A model generated the notes under the pieces. That model was not told where the DNA came from and did no database searches. It saw nothing but the letters and a program-made list of their open reading frames with translations. Positions 16,185 through 25,359 of a DNA stretch of 64,000 nt are shown piece after piece. The translations under genes were made by a program, and so were the position numbers. Source of the stretch: Pedobacter sp. Leaf194 (GTDB taxonomy: Bacteria; Bacteroidota; Bacteroidia; Sphingobacteriales; Sphingobacteriaceae); the NCBI RefSeq assembly GCF_001423945.1, contig NZ_LMPU01000012.1, positions 1 to 64,000 on the forward strand. Direction: 5' to 3'. Each line of letters begins with the position of its first letter. The stretch's first letter is position 1.

Positions 16185-17609
16185 ATGTCACAGTCGACAA
16201 AGACACAGGGCAAGCTTTCATCTTTTTTTGATGTAGTCATCCAATCGTTAAAAGGAAACGAGGTTGATTTAACTTCGATCAGTATTAAACGGGCAATAAT
16301 ATTACTGGCCATTCCGATGATGTTGGAAATGGCGATGGAATCTGTTTTTGCGTTGGTCGATTTGTATTTTGTAGGGCATTTAGAAAACAGTAGTTATGCA
16401 ATACAAACTGTCGGTTTAACAGAGTCTGTTTTAACAATTATTTATTCACTTGCAATTGGTTTGAGTATGGCTGCAACAGCAGTTGTTGCAAGAAGAATCG
16501 GCGAAAAAAATCCTGAAGCAGCATCGAAAGCTGGCATGCAAACCATCGTAATTGCGGTAGCTATAAATATATTGATAAGTGTTGCAGGTTTTATTTATGC
16601 CCGCGACATACTCCTGCTGATGGGTGCCTCTGTAGAAACGGCAAACCAGGGAGTCAATTTTGTTCAGATTATGATGGGTGGTAGCATCATTATTGTCTTG
16701 CTTTTCTTAATTAACGGGATTTTTAGAGGAGCCGGAAATGCAGCAATCGCTATGCGGAGTTTATGGATTGCAAACATTGCCAATATCATCCTCTGCCCTA
16801 TTTTTATCAACGGTTTCGGGCCAGTTCCTGCATTTGGTTTAACAGGTGCGGCCATTGCAACAACTATTGGCCGTGGTTTGGGTGTGCTCTATCAAGTGTA
16901 TAATTTATTCAACGGAAAAAATGCGCTAAAAATCCGTATCATTCATTTCATTCCAGATCTCACCCAAATAAAAGCAATTATTAAAATTGCTGCTCCGGCT
17001 ATTTTTCAATTTGTAATCGCAAGCTGCAGTTGGGTATTCCTTGCAGAACTGGTGGCGACAACCGGTGGCGATGAAGGCTCGGCTGGTTACCAAACGGCGC
17101 TACGTTTGATGATGTTTTTCATGCTTCCGGCCTGGGGCTTAAGTAACGCCGCTGCAACTTTAGTGGGTCAAAATTTAGGTGCAGGTCATATCGACAGGGC
17201 CGAGAAATCAGTTTACCAAACCTTGAAATACATCATTATTTTCATGGCTATAGTTAGCATACTGTTTCTTACCTGTGGCCATTTATTCGCGGCATTTTTT
17301 ACCTCGGATGCGAAGGTGATTGCGATTGCAGGCAAGGCATTAAAAATTCTAAGTTTTGGGTTTGTAATTTACGGTGCCGCGATGGTTTTCAGCAGTGCTT
17401 TTAACGGTGCGGGTGATACCTGGACGCCGACCAAAATAAATGTGTTCGCTTTTTGGTTGTTTCAAATTCCACTGGCTTATTTTTTAGCCAAATATTTAGA
17501 AATGGGTCCGACGGGTGTTTTTATAGCCATTCCAACCGCAGAGGCTGGAATTGCAGTTGCAGCATTTATCTTATTTAAAAAAGGTAAATGGAAGAAAACA
17601 ATGGTTTAA
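16185..17609 (+). CDS. MATE-family multidrug/metabolite exporter
   Basis: The 474-residue inner membrane protein has two six-helix halves typical of MATE transporters. The conserved elements include AIPMMLEMAMESVFALVDLYFVGHL near the N-terminus and the second-half copy LPAWGLSNAAATLVGQNLGAGH. These proteins expel organic cations, drugs or metabolites in exchange for sodium or protons. The N-terminus carries about 30 extra polar residues. It has its own promoter and a long leader, which suggests regulation by a ligand or by translation stress. Confidence 0.93.
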   Translation: MSQSTKTQGKLSSFFDVVIQSLKGNEVDLTSISIKRAIILLAIPMMLEMAMESVFALVDLYFVGHLENSSYAIQTVGLTESVLTIIYSLAIGLSMAATAVVARRIGEKNPEAASKAGMQTIVIAVAINILISVAGFIYARDILLLMGASVETANQGVNFVQIMMGGSIIIVLLFLINGIFRGAGNAAIAMRSLWIANIANIILCPIFINGFGPVPAFGLTGAAIATTIGRGLGVLYQVYNLFNGKNALKIRIIHFIPDLTQIKAIIKIAAPAIFQFVIASCSWVFLAELVATTGGDEGSAGYQTALRLMMFFMLPAWGLSNAAATLVGQNLGAGHIDRAEKSVYQTLKYIIIFMAIVSILFLTCGHLFAAFFTSDAKVIAIAGKALKILSFGFVIYGAAMVFSSAFNGAGDTWTPTKINVFAFWLFQIPLAYFLAKYLEMGPTGVFIAIPTAEAGIAVAAFILFKKGKWKKTMV

Positions 17610-17746
17610 TCTCATCACTACATTACATATGGTACGAAGATTCGCATTTACAAAAATGAATGTTTTGGCTGTAATGGGCATTTCTGCACCAAAAACCAAC
17701 GGTTTTTCCTCCCTATTTTCAACCTTAAATTTTCCATTAAAAACTA

Positions 17747-17754
17747 TATCTTTG
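17747..17754 (+). promoter_or_regulatory. Bacteroidota -7 promoter element at lepA start
   Basis: TATCTTTG matches TAnnTTTG and ends seven bases before the lepA ATG at 17762, which predicts a leader of only a few bases. A -33 TTTG at the ideal distance is not evident. Confidence 0.5.
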
Positions 17755-17761
17755 CGCAAAG

Positions 17762-19549
17762 ATGAAGCATATACGTAATTTTTGCATTATTGCACATATC
17801 GACCATGGTAAGAGTACCTTGGCCGATAGGTTATTAGAATATACAGCGACGATTTCGCAGCGGGAGGCGCAGGCGCAATTACTCGATAACATGGATTTGG
17901 AGCGTGAGAGAGGCATTACGATTAAAAGTCATGCCATACAAATGAACTACAAAGTTGGAGATATCGAGTACAATTTCAATTTAATTGATACACCCGGACA
18001 CGTAGATTTTTCATACGAAGTTTCGCGTTCAATAGCGGCCTGCGAAGGCGCTTTGTTAATTGTTGATGCTTCTCAGGGAATTCAGGCACAAACGATTTCG
18101 AATTTATATTTAGCCTTAGAACACGACCTTGAGATTATTCCGATCTTAAATAAAATGGACCTTCCGGGTGCAATGCCTGAGGAAGTTAAAGATCAGATTA
18201 TTGATTTAATCGGTTGTAAGCGTGAAGAAATTATTCCTGCATCCGGCAAAACCGGAATGGGTATTCCTGATATTATTCAGGCTATCGTAGATCGTGTTCC
18301 TGCACCCGTAGGCGAACCTGACGCACCTTTACAAGCCTTAATTTTCGACTCCGTTTTTAACTCCTTCCGCGGCATCATCGCTTACTACAAAGTGGTTAAC
18401 GGTGAAATCAAAAAAGGCGATAAGGTTAAATTTATCAATACCGGTAAAGAATACCTGGCTGATGAGGTTGGTATTCTAAAACTAGATATGGCTCCCCGCA
18501 ACGTGGTAAAAACCGGAGATGTTGGTTATATAATTTCCGGCATTAAAGAAGCGCGTGAGGTAAAAGTTGGAGATACGATTACGACCGTTGCCAGACCTTC
18601 TTTGGATGCGATACAAGGCTTTGAGGAAGTTAAGCCAATGGTTTTTGCAGGAATTTATCCAGTTGATACGGATGAGTTTGAAGAACTTCGCGAAGCGATG
18701 CACAAACTTCAGTTAAATGATGCATCTATAGTTTTCGAACCGGAAAGTTCGGCGGCACTTGGCTTCGGTTTCCGTTGCGGATTCTTGGGCATGTTGCACA
18801 TGGAAATTATCCAGGAGCGTTTAGAACGTGAATTCGATATGACCGTAATTACGACCGTTCCTAACGTTTCATACATTGCCCATACCACTAAAGGCGATGA
18901 AATTATTGTTAACAATCCTTCAGATTTGCCAGACCCTAGCAAACTGGATTCGGTTGAAGAACCATACATCAAGGCAAACATCATTACCAAAGCTGAGTTT
19001 GTTGGTCCTGTAATGTCTCTTTGTATTCAAAAACGCGGAATTATCGTAAACCAGTCCTACTTAACCTCTGACCGGGTAGAATTGGTTTTTGAAATGCCAA
19101 TGGGTGAAATTGTATTCGATTTCTATGATAAACTGAAAACGATTTCAAAAGGCTACGCATCTTTCGATTATCATCAAACGGGTTATCGCAAATCAGACTT
19201 AGTTCGTTTGGATATGCTATTGAATGATGAACCTGTTGATGCCTTGTCATCACTTATCCACCGTAGTAATGCCTACGATTTTGGAAAGAAAATTTGTGAG
19301 AAGCTGCGAGAGTTAATTCCCCGTCAGCAGTTCGAAATTAAAATTCAGGCATCAATTGGCGCAAAAGTCATTGCCCGCGAAACGCTTAGTGCTTTGCGTA
19401 AAGATGTTACAGCCAAATGTTATGGCGGCGATATATCGCGTAAGCGTAAGTTGTTAGAGAAACAGAAAAAAGGTAAAAAACGGATGCGCCAGGTTGGAAA
19501 TGTGGAAATTCCACAAACAGCTTTCATGGCCGTTTTGAAATTGGATTAA
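17762..19549 (+). CDS. lepA: elongation factor 4 (LepA GTPase)
   Basis: This 595-residue translational GTPase has G1 AHIDHGKST at residues 11-19, G3 DTPGH and G4 NKMD. The EF-G-like domains and the LepA-specific C-terminal domain ([22 protein letters not shown]) follow. It binds ribosomes and affects initiation and elongation under stress. The ATG is almost on the promoter element, so the mRNA may be nearly leaderless. It is followed by folD after 130 bases. Confidence 0.97.
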   Translation: MKHIRNFCIIAHIDHGKSTLADRLLEYTATISQREAQAQLLDNMDLERERGITIKSHAIQMNYKVGDIEYNFNLIDTPGHVDFSYEVSRSIAACEGALLIVDASQGIQAQTISNLYLALEHDLEIIPILNKMDLPGAMPEEVKDQIIDLIGCKREEIIPASGKTGMGIPDIIQAIVDRVPAPVGEPDAPLQALIFDSVFNSFRGIIAYYKVVNGEIKKGDKVKFINTGKEYLADEVGILKLDMAPRNVVKTGDVGYIISGIKEAREVKVGDTITTVARPSLDAIQGFEEVKPMVFAGIYPVDTDEFEELREAMHKLQLNDASIVFEPESSAALGFGFRCGFLGMLHMEIIQERLEREFDMTVITTVPNVSYIAHTTKGDEIIVNNPSDLPDPSKLDSVEEPYIKANIITKAEFVGPVMSLCIQKRGIIVNQSYLTSDRVELVFEMPMGEIVFDFYDKLKTISKGYASFDYHQTGYRKSDLVRLDMLLNDEPVDALSSLIHRSNAYDFGKKICEKLRELIPRQQFEIKIQASIGAKVIARETLSALRKDVTAKCYGGDISRKRKLLEKQKKGKKRMRQVGNVEIPQTAFMAVLKLD

Positions 19550-19552
19550 ATA

Positions 19553-19583
19553 GGTATCAAGATACAAGTATCAGGTATCGAGA
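19553..19583. repeat. GGTATCAAGATA-type dispersed repeat
   Basis: GGTATCAAGA at 19553-19562 and GGTATCGAGA at 19574-19583 lie just after the lepA stop. The same pair of words occurs at 10381-10390 and 10400-10409 between rpe and the TonB receptor gene, with similar spacing. The two sites align over about 33 bases, which points to a short dispersed intergenic repeat of unknown role. Confidence 0.55.
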
Positions 19584-19679
19584 TTTTCCACGAATTTAAA
19601 TAGTACTTAAAATCATAAAGTGTAATCAAGTAGTCCATCAATTTTTGATACTTGATTCTCTTTACCCGATGCTTTTAAA

Positions 19680-20561
19680 ATGGAATTATTAAACGGCAAA
19701 TACGTATCAGAAAAAATTAAAGTTCAAATTGCTGAAGAGGCTGCAGAATTTTTAACCAAAAGCGGTCGCAAGCCCCATTTGGTTGCTATTTTAGTTGGTA
19801 ACGATGGTGGTAGCGAAACATATGTGGCCAGTAAGATGAAAAACTGCGAAAAGGTTGGTTTTAAATCGTCTCTACATCGGTATGATAATTCGGTTACAGA
19901 AGCTGAATTGTTGGCAAAAATTGAAGAAATTAATCAGGATGATGATGTTGATGGGTTAATTGTTCAATTGCCTTTACCGAAACATATAGACCCTGAAAAA
20001 GTGACCGAAACCATCGATTACCGCAAAGATGTTGATGGTTTTCATCCTGTTAATTTAGGAAGGATGATGCGTAATCTACCTTGTTTCATTCCTGCTACGC
20101 CTTATGGAATTTTATTAATGCTTCAGGAATACAATATCGATACCACCGGAATGCATTGCGTTGTGGTGGGAAGAAGCAATATTGTTGGCAGTCCGATGAG
20201 TATTTTGATGGCCCGCAACACAAATCCGGGCAATTGCACGGTAACGCTTACGCACTCCCGCACTAAAGATTTAAAAGAGCAGGTGCTACAAGCTGATATT
20301 ATCATCGCTGCGATTGGAAAAAAGAATTTCATTACTGCGGATATGGTAAAACCTGGTGCAGTTGTCATCGATGTCGGAATTAACCGCGAAAATTCCTCTG
20401 AAACAAAATCGGGTTTCAAACTTTATGGTGATGTAGACTTTGAAAACGTCGCACCGAAATCGTCATTCATCACCCCGGTTCCGGGTGGAGTTGGTTTAAT
20501 GACAATTGTTGGCTTATTGAAAAACACACTGGCTTCAGCCAGAAAAGAAATATATGCTTAA
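19680..20561 (+). CDS. folD: methylenetetrahydrofolate dehydrogenase / cyclohydrolase
   Basis: The 293-residue bifunctional enzyme interconverts 5,10-methylene-, methenyl- and 10-formyl-tetrahydrofolate with NADP. The catalytic Lys lies in [16 protein letters not shown]. The signature motifs [29 protein letters not shown] and [12 protein letters not shown] are all present. It supplies one-carbon units for purine synthesis. A strong terminator follows. Confidence 0.97.
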   Translation: MELLNGKYVSEKIKVQIAEEAAEFLTKSGRKPHLVAILVGNDGGSETYVASKMKNCEKVGFKSSLHRYDNSVTEAELLAKIEEINQDDDVDGLIVQLPLPKHIDPEKVTETIDYRKDVDGFHPVNLGRMMRNLPCFIPATPYGILLMLQEYNIDTTGMHCVVVGRSNIVGSPMSILMARNTNPGNCTVTLTHSRTKDLKEQVLQADIIIAAIGKKNFITADMVKPGAVVIDVGINRENSSETKSGFKLYGDVDFENVAPKSSFITPVPGGVGLMTIVGLLKNTLASARKEIYA

Positions 20562-20606
20562 GCGAAAAGGTAATCGGAAAAGATATAGCAAGCTTTAAGA
20601 CATGGA

Positions 20607-20649
20607 ATAATAAAAAAGCAGCTTACAAAATAGGTTGCTTTTTTATTAT
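20607..20649. terminator. hairpin terminator after folD
   Basis: Arms ATAATAAAAAAGCAGC (20607-20622) and GTTGCTTTTTTATTAT (20634-20649) pair with one G-U. The T6 tract sits on the plus strand and the A6 tract on the other arm, so it could serve both folD and the convergent Rieske gene. Confidence 0.75.
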
Positions 20650-20734
20650 AGCCTTTAATGCACATTTATTCGGCTAGATTTAAATAGATAAAAAGCTAAG
20701 ACTAAATTAGTTTAACCTTTGAGAGCTTACTTAT

Positions 20735-21070
20735 CTAGCCCCAAAGTTTAGTCCACCAGCTTTCTTCAAACCCAATATAAAGTCCATCATCACGTACTTC
20801 ATTTGGGTAAATATTAATGTAATCGCCTTGCCCCTCGGCACCGCGGCCGGTTTCAAGGTTGTAAGCATAGCGGTGTATAGGGCAAATTAAGTGACCATTT
20901 TTACACCAGCCACCAGAAAAATGACCTCCGGCATGGGGACAAGAAGATTGTGTTGCGATAATTTTGTCGTCATTATTGATAATGCAAAGCTGTTTTCCAC
21001 CAACTTCAACCGTTTTTATCGTGTTAACGTGAGGAATTTGAGCTGTATTCAATGCCTTAAACCACTTCAT
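20735..21070 (-). CDS. Rieske [2Fe-2S] ferredoxin-type protein
   Basis: The 111-residue soluble protein has the Rieske cluster ligands C44-x-H46 and C63-x2-H66 (SSCPHAGGHF; LICPIHRYAY). It has no membrane segment and is of the NirD/ferredoxin-component type. It would carry one electron to an oxygenase or reductase partner, but none is encoded next to it. It is divergent from queE, with 106 bases between the starts. Confidence 0.9.
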   Translation of the reverse strand: MKWFKALNTAQIPHVNTIKTVEVGGKQLCIINNDDKIIATQSSCPHAGGHFSGGWCKNGHLICPIHRYAYNLETGRGAEGQGDYINIYPNEVRDDGLYIGFEESWWTKLWG

Positions 21071-21176
21071 GGTACTAAAATAGCTATTTAAATATCAGTG
21101 TTATTTCATCTTTGAGTTAATTTTTGAAAGAGAAACTGCTTGCTGGTATTTTTTTAAGATATTTGCATCCTCAAAA

Positions 21177-21800
21177 ATGAAACAAGACATACCAGAAGAC
21201 GGCACATTACTTCCTTTAATGGAAGAATTTTATACAATACAAGGCGAAGGCTTTAACACTGGCAAAGCGGCTTATTTCATTCGTTTAGGCGGTTGCGATG
21301 TGGGTTGCCATTGGTGCGATGTTAAAGAAAGCTGGGATGCTGAAATGCACCCCTTAACAACAGCTGACGTTATTGTCGAAAATGCCGATAGATTCCCAGG
21401 CAAGGCTGTTGTAATTACTGGTGGAGAGCCTTTAATCTACAACCTCGATTACCTCACTAAAAAACTAAAAGAACGTGGCATTTTGACTTTTATCGAAACT
21501 TCGGGCGCCTATCCACTTTCTGGCACATGGGATTGGATTTGTTTATCACCAAAGAAGTTTAAGGCTCCGCGACCAGACATTACCCCATTCGCACACGAAT
21601 TAAAAGTTATCGTTTTTAACAGAAGTGATTTTAAATGGGCTGAGGAATATGCCGCCATGGTATCTTCTACCTGCAAATTGTATTTACAGCCCGAATGGTC
21701 TAAATCGAAAGAAATTACGCCATTGATTATTGAATACGTTATGGCAAACCCAAAATGGGAAATTTCGCTTCAAACACACAAATTTTTAAATATTCCTTAA
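21177..21800 (+). CDS. queE: 7-carboxy-7-deazaguanine synthase
   Basis: The 207-residue radical SAM enzyme makes the 7-deazaguanine ring in queuosine biosynthesis. The cluster motif is C40-x3-C44-x2-C47 (GGCDVGCHWCD), the form seen in QueE. The N-terminal EEFYTIQGEGFNTGKAAYFI and the SAM-binding VVITGGEP segment are present. No other que genes are in the window. The OmpA-family gene follows after 38 bases but has its own promoter element. Confidence 0.95.
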   Translation: MKQDIPEDGTLLPLMEEFYTIQGEGFNTGKAAYFIRLGGCDVGCHWCDVKESWDAEMHPLTTADVIVENADRFPGKAVVITGGEPLIYNLDYLTKKLKERGILTFIETSGAYPLSGTWDWICLSPKKFKAPRPDITPFAHELKVIVFNRSDFKWAEEYAAMVSSTCKLYLQPEWSKSKEITPLIIEYVMANPKWEISLQTHKFLNIP

Positions 21801-21811
21801 ATAGTTTACAT

Positions 21812-21819
21812 TAGCTTTG
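21812..21819 (+). promoter_or_regulatory. Bacteroidota -7 promoter element for OmpA-family gene
   Basis: TAGCTTTG matches TAnnTTTG and lies 19 bases before the ATG at 21839, within the 38-base gap after queE. The -33 part would fall inside the queE end and is not clear. Confidence 0.45.
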
Positions 21820-21838
21820 GTAAGCAAATGTTAATGTA

Positions 21839-23725
21839 ATGAAATTCTGGTTTCTCTTAATCCTTATTCTGCCGGGCTTTTTCTGCGATGCGCAAAATGC
21901 TCCAAATAGAAAAGCCCAAACGCTTTTTGATAGAGCTAAACCACTTTTAGAGCAATCGGATTTTGCAGGTGCTGAGCAAGCATTAAAAAGTGCTGTTGAA
22001 GCTGACAACAACTTTCAGGAGGCTTACATTTTATTGGCAGATGTGTTTAAAAGGCAAAAGAAATACGCAGATGCTAAAGCAGCATATCAGCGGGCGATGG
22101 TCATCAATAAAGACGTTGCTCCAGCTGTTATCTATAACCTTGCGGAAATGGAATTTGCAACTCAGGATTACCAAAAGGCAAAACAAGATTTTGGCGTATT
22201 TCTGGCTTCGGATGGTTCATCTGACAGGGCAAAGCGGGCTAGAAAATACCTTGTCGACTGCGATTTTGCGACCTTAAACATTAAAAATGCGGTAACCTAC
22301 ACACCAGTTAATCTTGGAAATGGGGTAAATACAATTGATTCAGAATATTTCCCCGCCCTGACTGCTGATGGAGAAAGTTTGATTTTTACCCGCCAGATAA
22401 ATGGAAATGAGGATTTTTGGACCGCAAAGTTTAACGGCAATGTGTGGAGTGCCGCCACGCCTTTATCAACAAATATCAACACACCAAAATTTAATGAAGG
22501 TGCCCAAACCATCTCCCCAGATGGGAAATACCTGTTCTTCACTGGATGTAACCGCCCCGATGGATTAGGCCGATGCGATATTTATGTTTCCCATCGTGAA
22601 GGTAAAGATTGGGGCGAGCCTTATAATGTGGGCAAACCTGTAAACTCCGAATATTGGGAATCACAACCGGCAATAAGTCCTGACGGCAAAACCCTTTATT
22701 TTATTAGCAACCGGCCCGGAGGTTTAGGTGGATACGACATTTGGAAAAGCACAATTACCGATGATGCGAAATGGGGACCCGCCATAAACCTTGGCCCCGA
22801 AATTAATACACCATTTGATGAAAACACACCGTTTTTACATGCTGACGGAAAAACGCTCTATTTTTCTTCTGATGGTTGGCCGGCCTTTGGCAATAAAGAT
22901 ATTTTTTACAGCAGAATGGATGAAGCCGGTAAGTTTCAAAAGCCTTTAAACATAGGCTACCCAATAAATTCTTTTGATGATGAAAGCGGCCTGATTGTAA
23001 GTGCTGACGGAAATTCCGGGATGTTTTCTTCAAACTTAAAAGATGGTTTCGGCAAACAGGATATTTATAGTTTTGGAATACCGGAAACGGCCAAACCGAA
23101 AAAAATATCTTACGTAAAAGGAATTGTAAAAGATAAGGATACCAGGAAAACTATCGAAAGTAACGTTCAGGTTATCGACTTAAAATCAAATAAAACGGTT
23201 TTCGACGATTACACCGACCCCGAAACAGGTCAATTTCTGGCCGTAATGCCGATTGGAAGCGATTACCTCTTCAACGTAAATGCAGAGGGTTATCTCTTTT
23301 ACTCCGAAAACTTCGCTCTCAAACCGGAAGATATTAACAAGCCTTATCAGATAGAAGTTTATATTGAAAAAATAAAACAGGGCGGAAATGTGACCCTTCG
23401 GAATATCTTTTTCGATACCGATAAGTACAATCTGCTCCCACAATCGATCAGGGAATTGGATCTTTTAATTGACTTCCTCAACCAGAACGAAACCGTAAAC
23501 ATCGAAATCCAAGGACACACCGATAGCATGGGCGATGCGAAATTAAATCAGAAACTATCATTAAACCGGGCTAATGCGGTTTACGAATACTTAGTTAAAA
23601 ATGGTATCGGTGGTAATCGGCTCATATTTAAAGGTTTCGGAGCAAGCACTCCTGTCGCTAATAACAACACCGAGGCCGGAAGAAAAAATAACCGCCGGAC
23701 CTCTTTTGTAATCACGAAAGTTTAG
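21839..23725 (+). CDS. OmpA-family protein with TPR and WD40-like (PD40) repeats
   Basis: The 628-residue secreted protein has a signal peptide (FLLILILPGFFCDAQ) and TPR-like helices at about 25-135. A PD40/TolB-like beta-propeller follows at about 160-385 (TISPDGKYLFFTG, AISPDGKTLYFISN, LHADGKTLYFSS), then a carboxypeptidase-regulatory-like domain at about 395-490. The C-terminal OmpA domain spans about 510-628 (IEIQGHTDSMGDAKLNQKLS...NNRRTSFV) and binds peptidoglycan. This architecture is common in Bacteroidota, including PorE-like proteins; its role here is probably envelope anchoring. Confidence 0.92.
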   Translation: MKFWFLLILILPGFFCDAQNAPNRKAQTLFDRAKPLLEQSDFAGAEQALKSAVEADNNFQEAYILLADVFKRQKKYADAKAAYQRAMVINKDVAPAVIYNLAEMEFATQDYQKAKQDFGVFLASDGSSDRAKRARKYLVDCDFATLNIKNAVTYTPVNLGNGVNTIDSEYFPALTADGESLIFTRQINGNEDFWTAKFNGNVWSAATPLSTNINTPKFNEGAQTISPDGKYLFFTGCNRPDGLGRCDIYVSHREGKDWGEPYNVGKPVNSEYWESQPAISPDGKTLYFISNRPGGLGGYDIWKSTITDDAKWGPAINLGPEINTPFDENTPFLHADGKTLYFSSDGWPAFGNKDIFYSRMDEAGKFQKPLNIGYPINSFDDESGLIVSADGNSGMFSSNLKDGFGKQDIYSFGIPETAKPKKISYVKGIVKDKDTRKTIESNVQVIDLKSNKTVFDDYTDPETGQFLAVMPIGSDYLFNVNAEGYLFYSENFALKPEDINKPYQIEVYIEKIKQGGNVTLRNIFFDTDKYNLLPQSIRELDLLIDFLNQNETVNIEIQGHTDSMGDAKLNQKLSLNRANAVYEYLVKNGIGGNRLIFKGFGASTPVANNNTEAGRKNNRRTSFVITKV

Positions 23726-23743
23726 TTATTGAAGAAACCCGGG

Positions 23744-24460
23744 TTAAAACTTCTTCCCCTTCAAAACCCTGATTTCAGAACCTTCGGCAAGCATTACCGA
23801 ATCAGGTTTTGTATGGTTTAAAAAAGCAAAGTCTTCACCGTAATTTGTGCCAAATTCGACTTCAATAGTGTAATCTTTTACTGAATAAACTTGCCAGCGA
23901 GGATGCTCTACGCCATACTCGGAGGTTTTACCTGGGCCAATTTCAGTATAACCCCAATAATGTTCGGTAATAAATTCCTCTTCACTTCCGACAGCAATTT
24001 CTTCTGCTTTTGATGCAGCCGTAACAGAAAATTTATGCCAGCTTTTGTTTTTCCAAAGGTAGTTAACTTCAAGCTGATGCTCCTGCTCAATCCATACATG
24101 CTTCATGGGCAATGTTTGGTAATTTTCTTTATAAATTGTGTTGGCCACAAACGTTATCGCAGGCAGAGGAACAATTTCTTTGATAAAAACGACTCCGCGT
24201 TTCCACTCGTCACCATCTTTAAATTTAACGTAAAAACGCAAATTTACCTCTTCAAAATCAGTATGAAACGGAATGTTGAAGCCCCGCAGTTTCACATCAA
24301 TAAACATAAAACCTACCAAACTCACATAATATTTGCCTTGCCAGTCGTCTAGTTCAGTGTGTGGAGGTAAATACTTCGACAATATATTTTTATCGACCTG
24401 ATATTGCGCCAGGGCCAATTTGCGCCATTCGGCTGTTAGAAACACTTTAGAAGCTTCCAA
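23744..24460 (-). CDS. YqjF-like DUF2071 protein
   Basis: The 238-residue protein matches the DUF2071/YqjF pattern: AEWRKLALAQYQVDKNILSKYLPPHTELD, then YYVSLVGFMF and VNLRFYVKF, with further beta strands to the C-terminus. The family has an acetoacetate-decarboxylase-like fold, but its enzymatic activity is not established. It lies two bases downstream of the kdsA stop on the same strand and is probably co-transcribed with it. Confidence 0.85.
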   Translation of the reverse strand: MEASKVFLTAEWRKLALAQYQVDKNILSKYLPPHTELDDWQGKYYVSLVGFMFIDVKLRGFNIPFHTDFEEVNLRFYVKFKDGDEWKRGVVFIKEIVPLPAITFVANTIYKENYQTLPMKHVWIEQEHQLEVNYLWKNKSWHKFSVTAASKAEEIAVGSEEEFITEHYWGYTEIGPGKTSEYGVEHPRWQVYSVKDYTIEVEFGTNYGEDFAFLNHTKPDSVMLAEGSEIRVLKGKKF

Positions 24461-24462
24461 AA

Positions 24463-25275
24463 TTACAAAATTGCTTGTCTGATGCGGATTAATTTCGTCA
24501 ACGTGTCTTCCAGCAAATCAAGATGCAACATATTGGCGCCATCTGATTTTGCATTTGCGGGGTCCGGATGCGTTTCAATAAATAAACCATCTGCCCCTAC
24601 TGCAATCGCTGCTTTTGCTATCGTTGAAATGAGCTCTGGCTTACCGCCAGTTACACCGCTACTTTGATTGGGTTGTTGCAGAGAATGCGTACAATCCATC
24701 ACAACAGGCACACCGAAACTTTGCATTTCTGGCAAACCCCTGTAATCAACAATTAAATCCTGATAGCCAAAAGTGTTCCCCCTATCGGTTAAAATTACTT
24801 TTTCGTTTCCAGCTTCCTTAATCTTTTCAACGGCAAATTTCATCGAACCGGCCGATAAAAACTGACCTTTTTTTACATTGACAACCTTACCAGTTTCTGC
24901 AGCTGCAATTAGCAAATCGGTTTGCCGGCACAGAAAAGCAGGAATCTGCAGTACATCAACATAGGCAGCAGCCATGGCAGCTTCTGCACTTTCATGTATA
25001 TCAGTTACCGTTGGTACGCCAAACTCGCGGCCAACACGCTCCAGAATACGCAAAGCTTTCTCATCCCCAATCCCTGTAAAAGAACTTCCCTTACTTCTGT
25101 TTGCCTTTCGATAAGACCCTTTGAAAATATATGGAATTTGAAGTTTATCCGTAATTGTGATGATCTTTTCAGCAATCCGCATCGCAATGTCTTCGCCTTC
25201 AATTGCACAAGGTCCCGCCATTAAAAAGAAATTTCCCGATTCTGTGTTTTTAATCTTATCTAAATAATTAAGCAT
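24463..25275 (-). CDS. kdsA: 3-deoxy-8-phosphooctulonate synthase
   Basis: The 270-residue enzyme condenses phosphoenolpyruvate with arabinose 5-phosphate to KDO 8-phosphate for lipopolysaccharide. Motifs include MAGPCAIEGED, FKGSYRKANRSKGSSFTG, TDIHE and DCTHSLQQPNQSSGVTGG. The start MLNYLDKIKN at 25275 fits the family better than the ATG at 25305. The matching arabinose-5-phosphate isomerase (kdsD) lies on the other side of recQ, so the two pathway steps are close but on opposite strands. Confidence 0.96.
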   Translation of the reverse strand: MLNYLDKIKNTESGNFFLMAGPCAIEGEDIAMRIAEKIITITDKLQIPYIFKGSYRKANRSKGSSFTGIGDEKALRILERVGREFGVPTVTDIHESAEAAMAAAYVDVLQIPAFLCRQTDLLIAAAETGKVVNVKKGQFLSAGSMKFAVEKIKEAGNEKVILTDRGNTFGYQDLIVDYRGLPEMQSFGVPVVMDCTHSLQQPNQSSGVTGGKPELISTIAKAAIAVGADGLFIETHPDPANAKSDGANMLHLDLLEDTLTKLIRIRQAIL

Positions 25276-25359
25276 AGCTGATATTTGAGACCTGAGATGC
25301 AACAAGCAAAATTAAAAACGGTTACGCTTCAATTTAAATAGCTGCATCAAAAGCCTAAG

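Noticed and set aside
16185-17609. MATE gene as part of a drug-resistance island
   Set aside because: Neighbours are thioesterase and lepA, with no mobile element or resistance genes close by.
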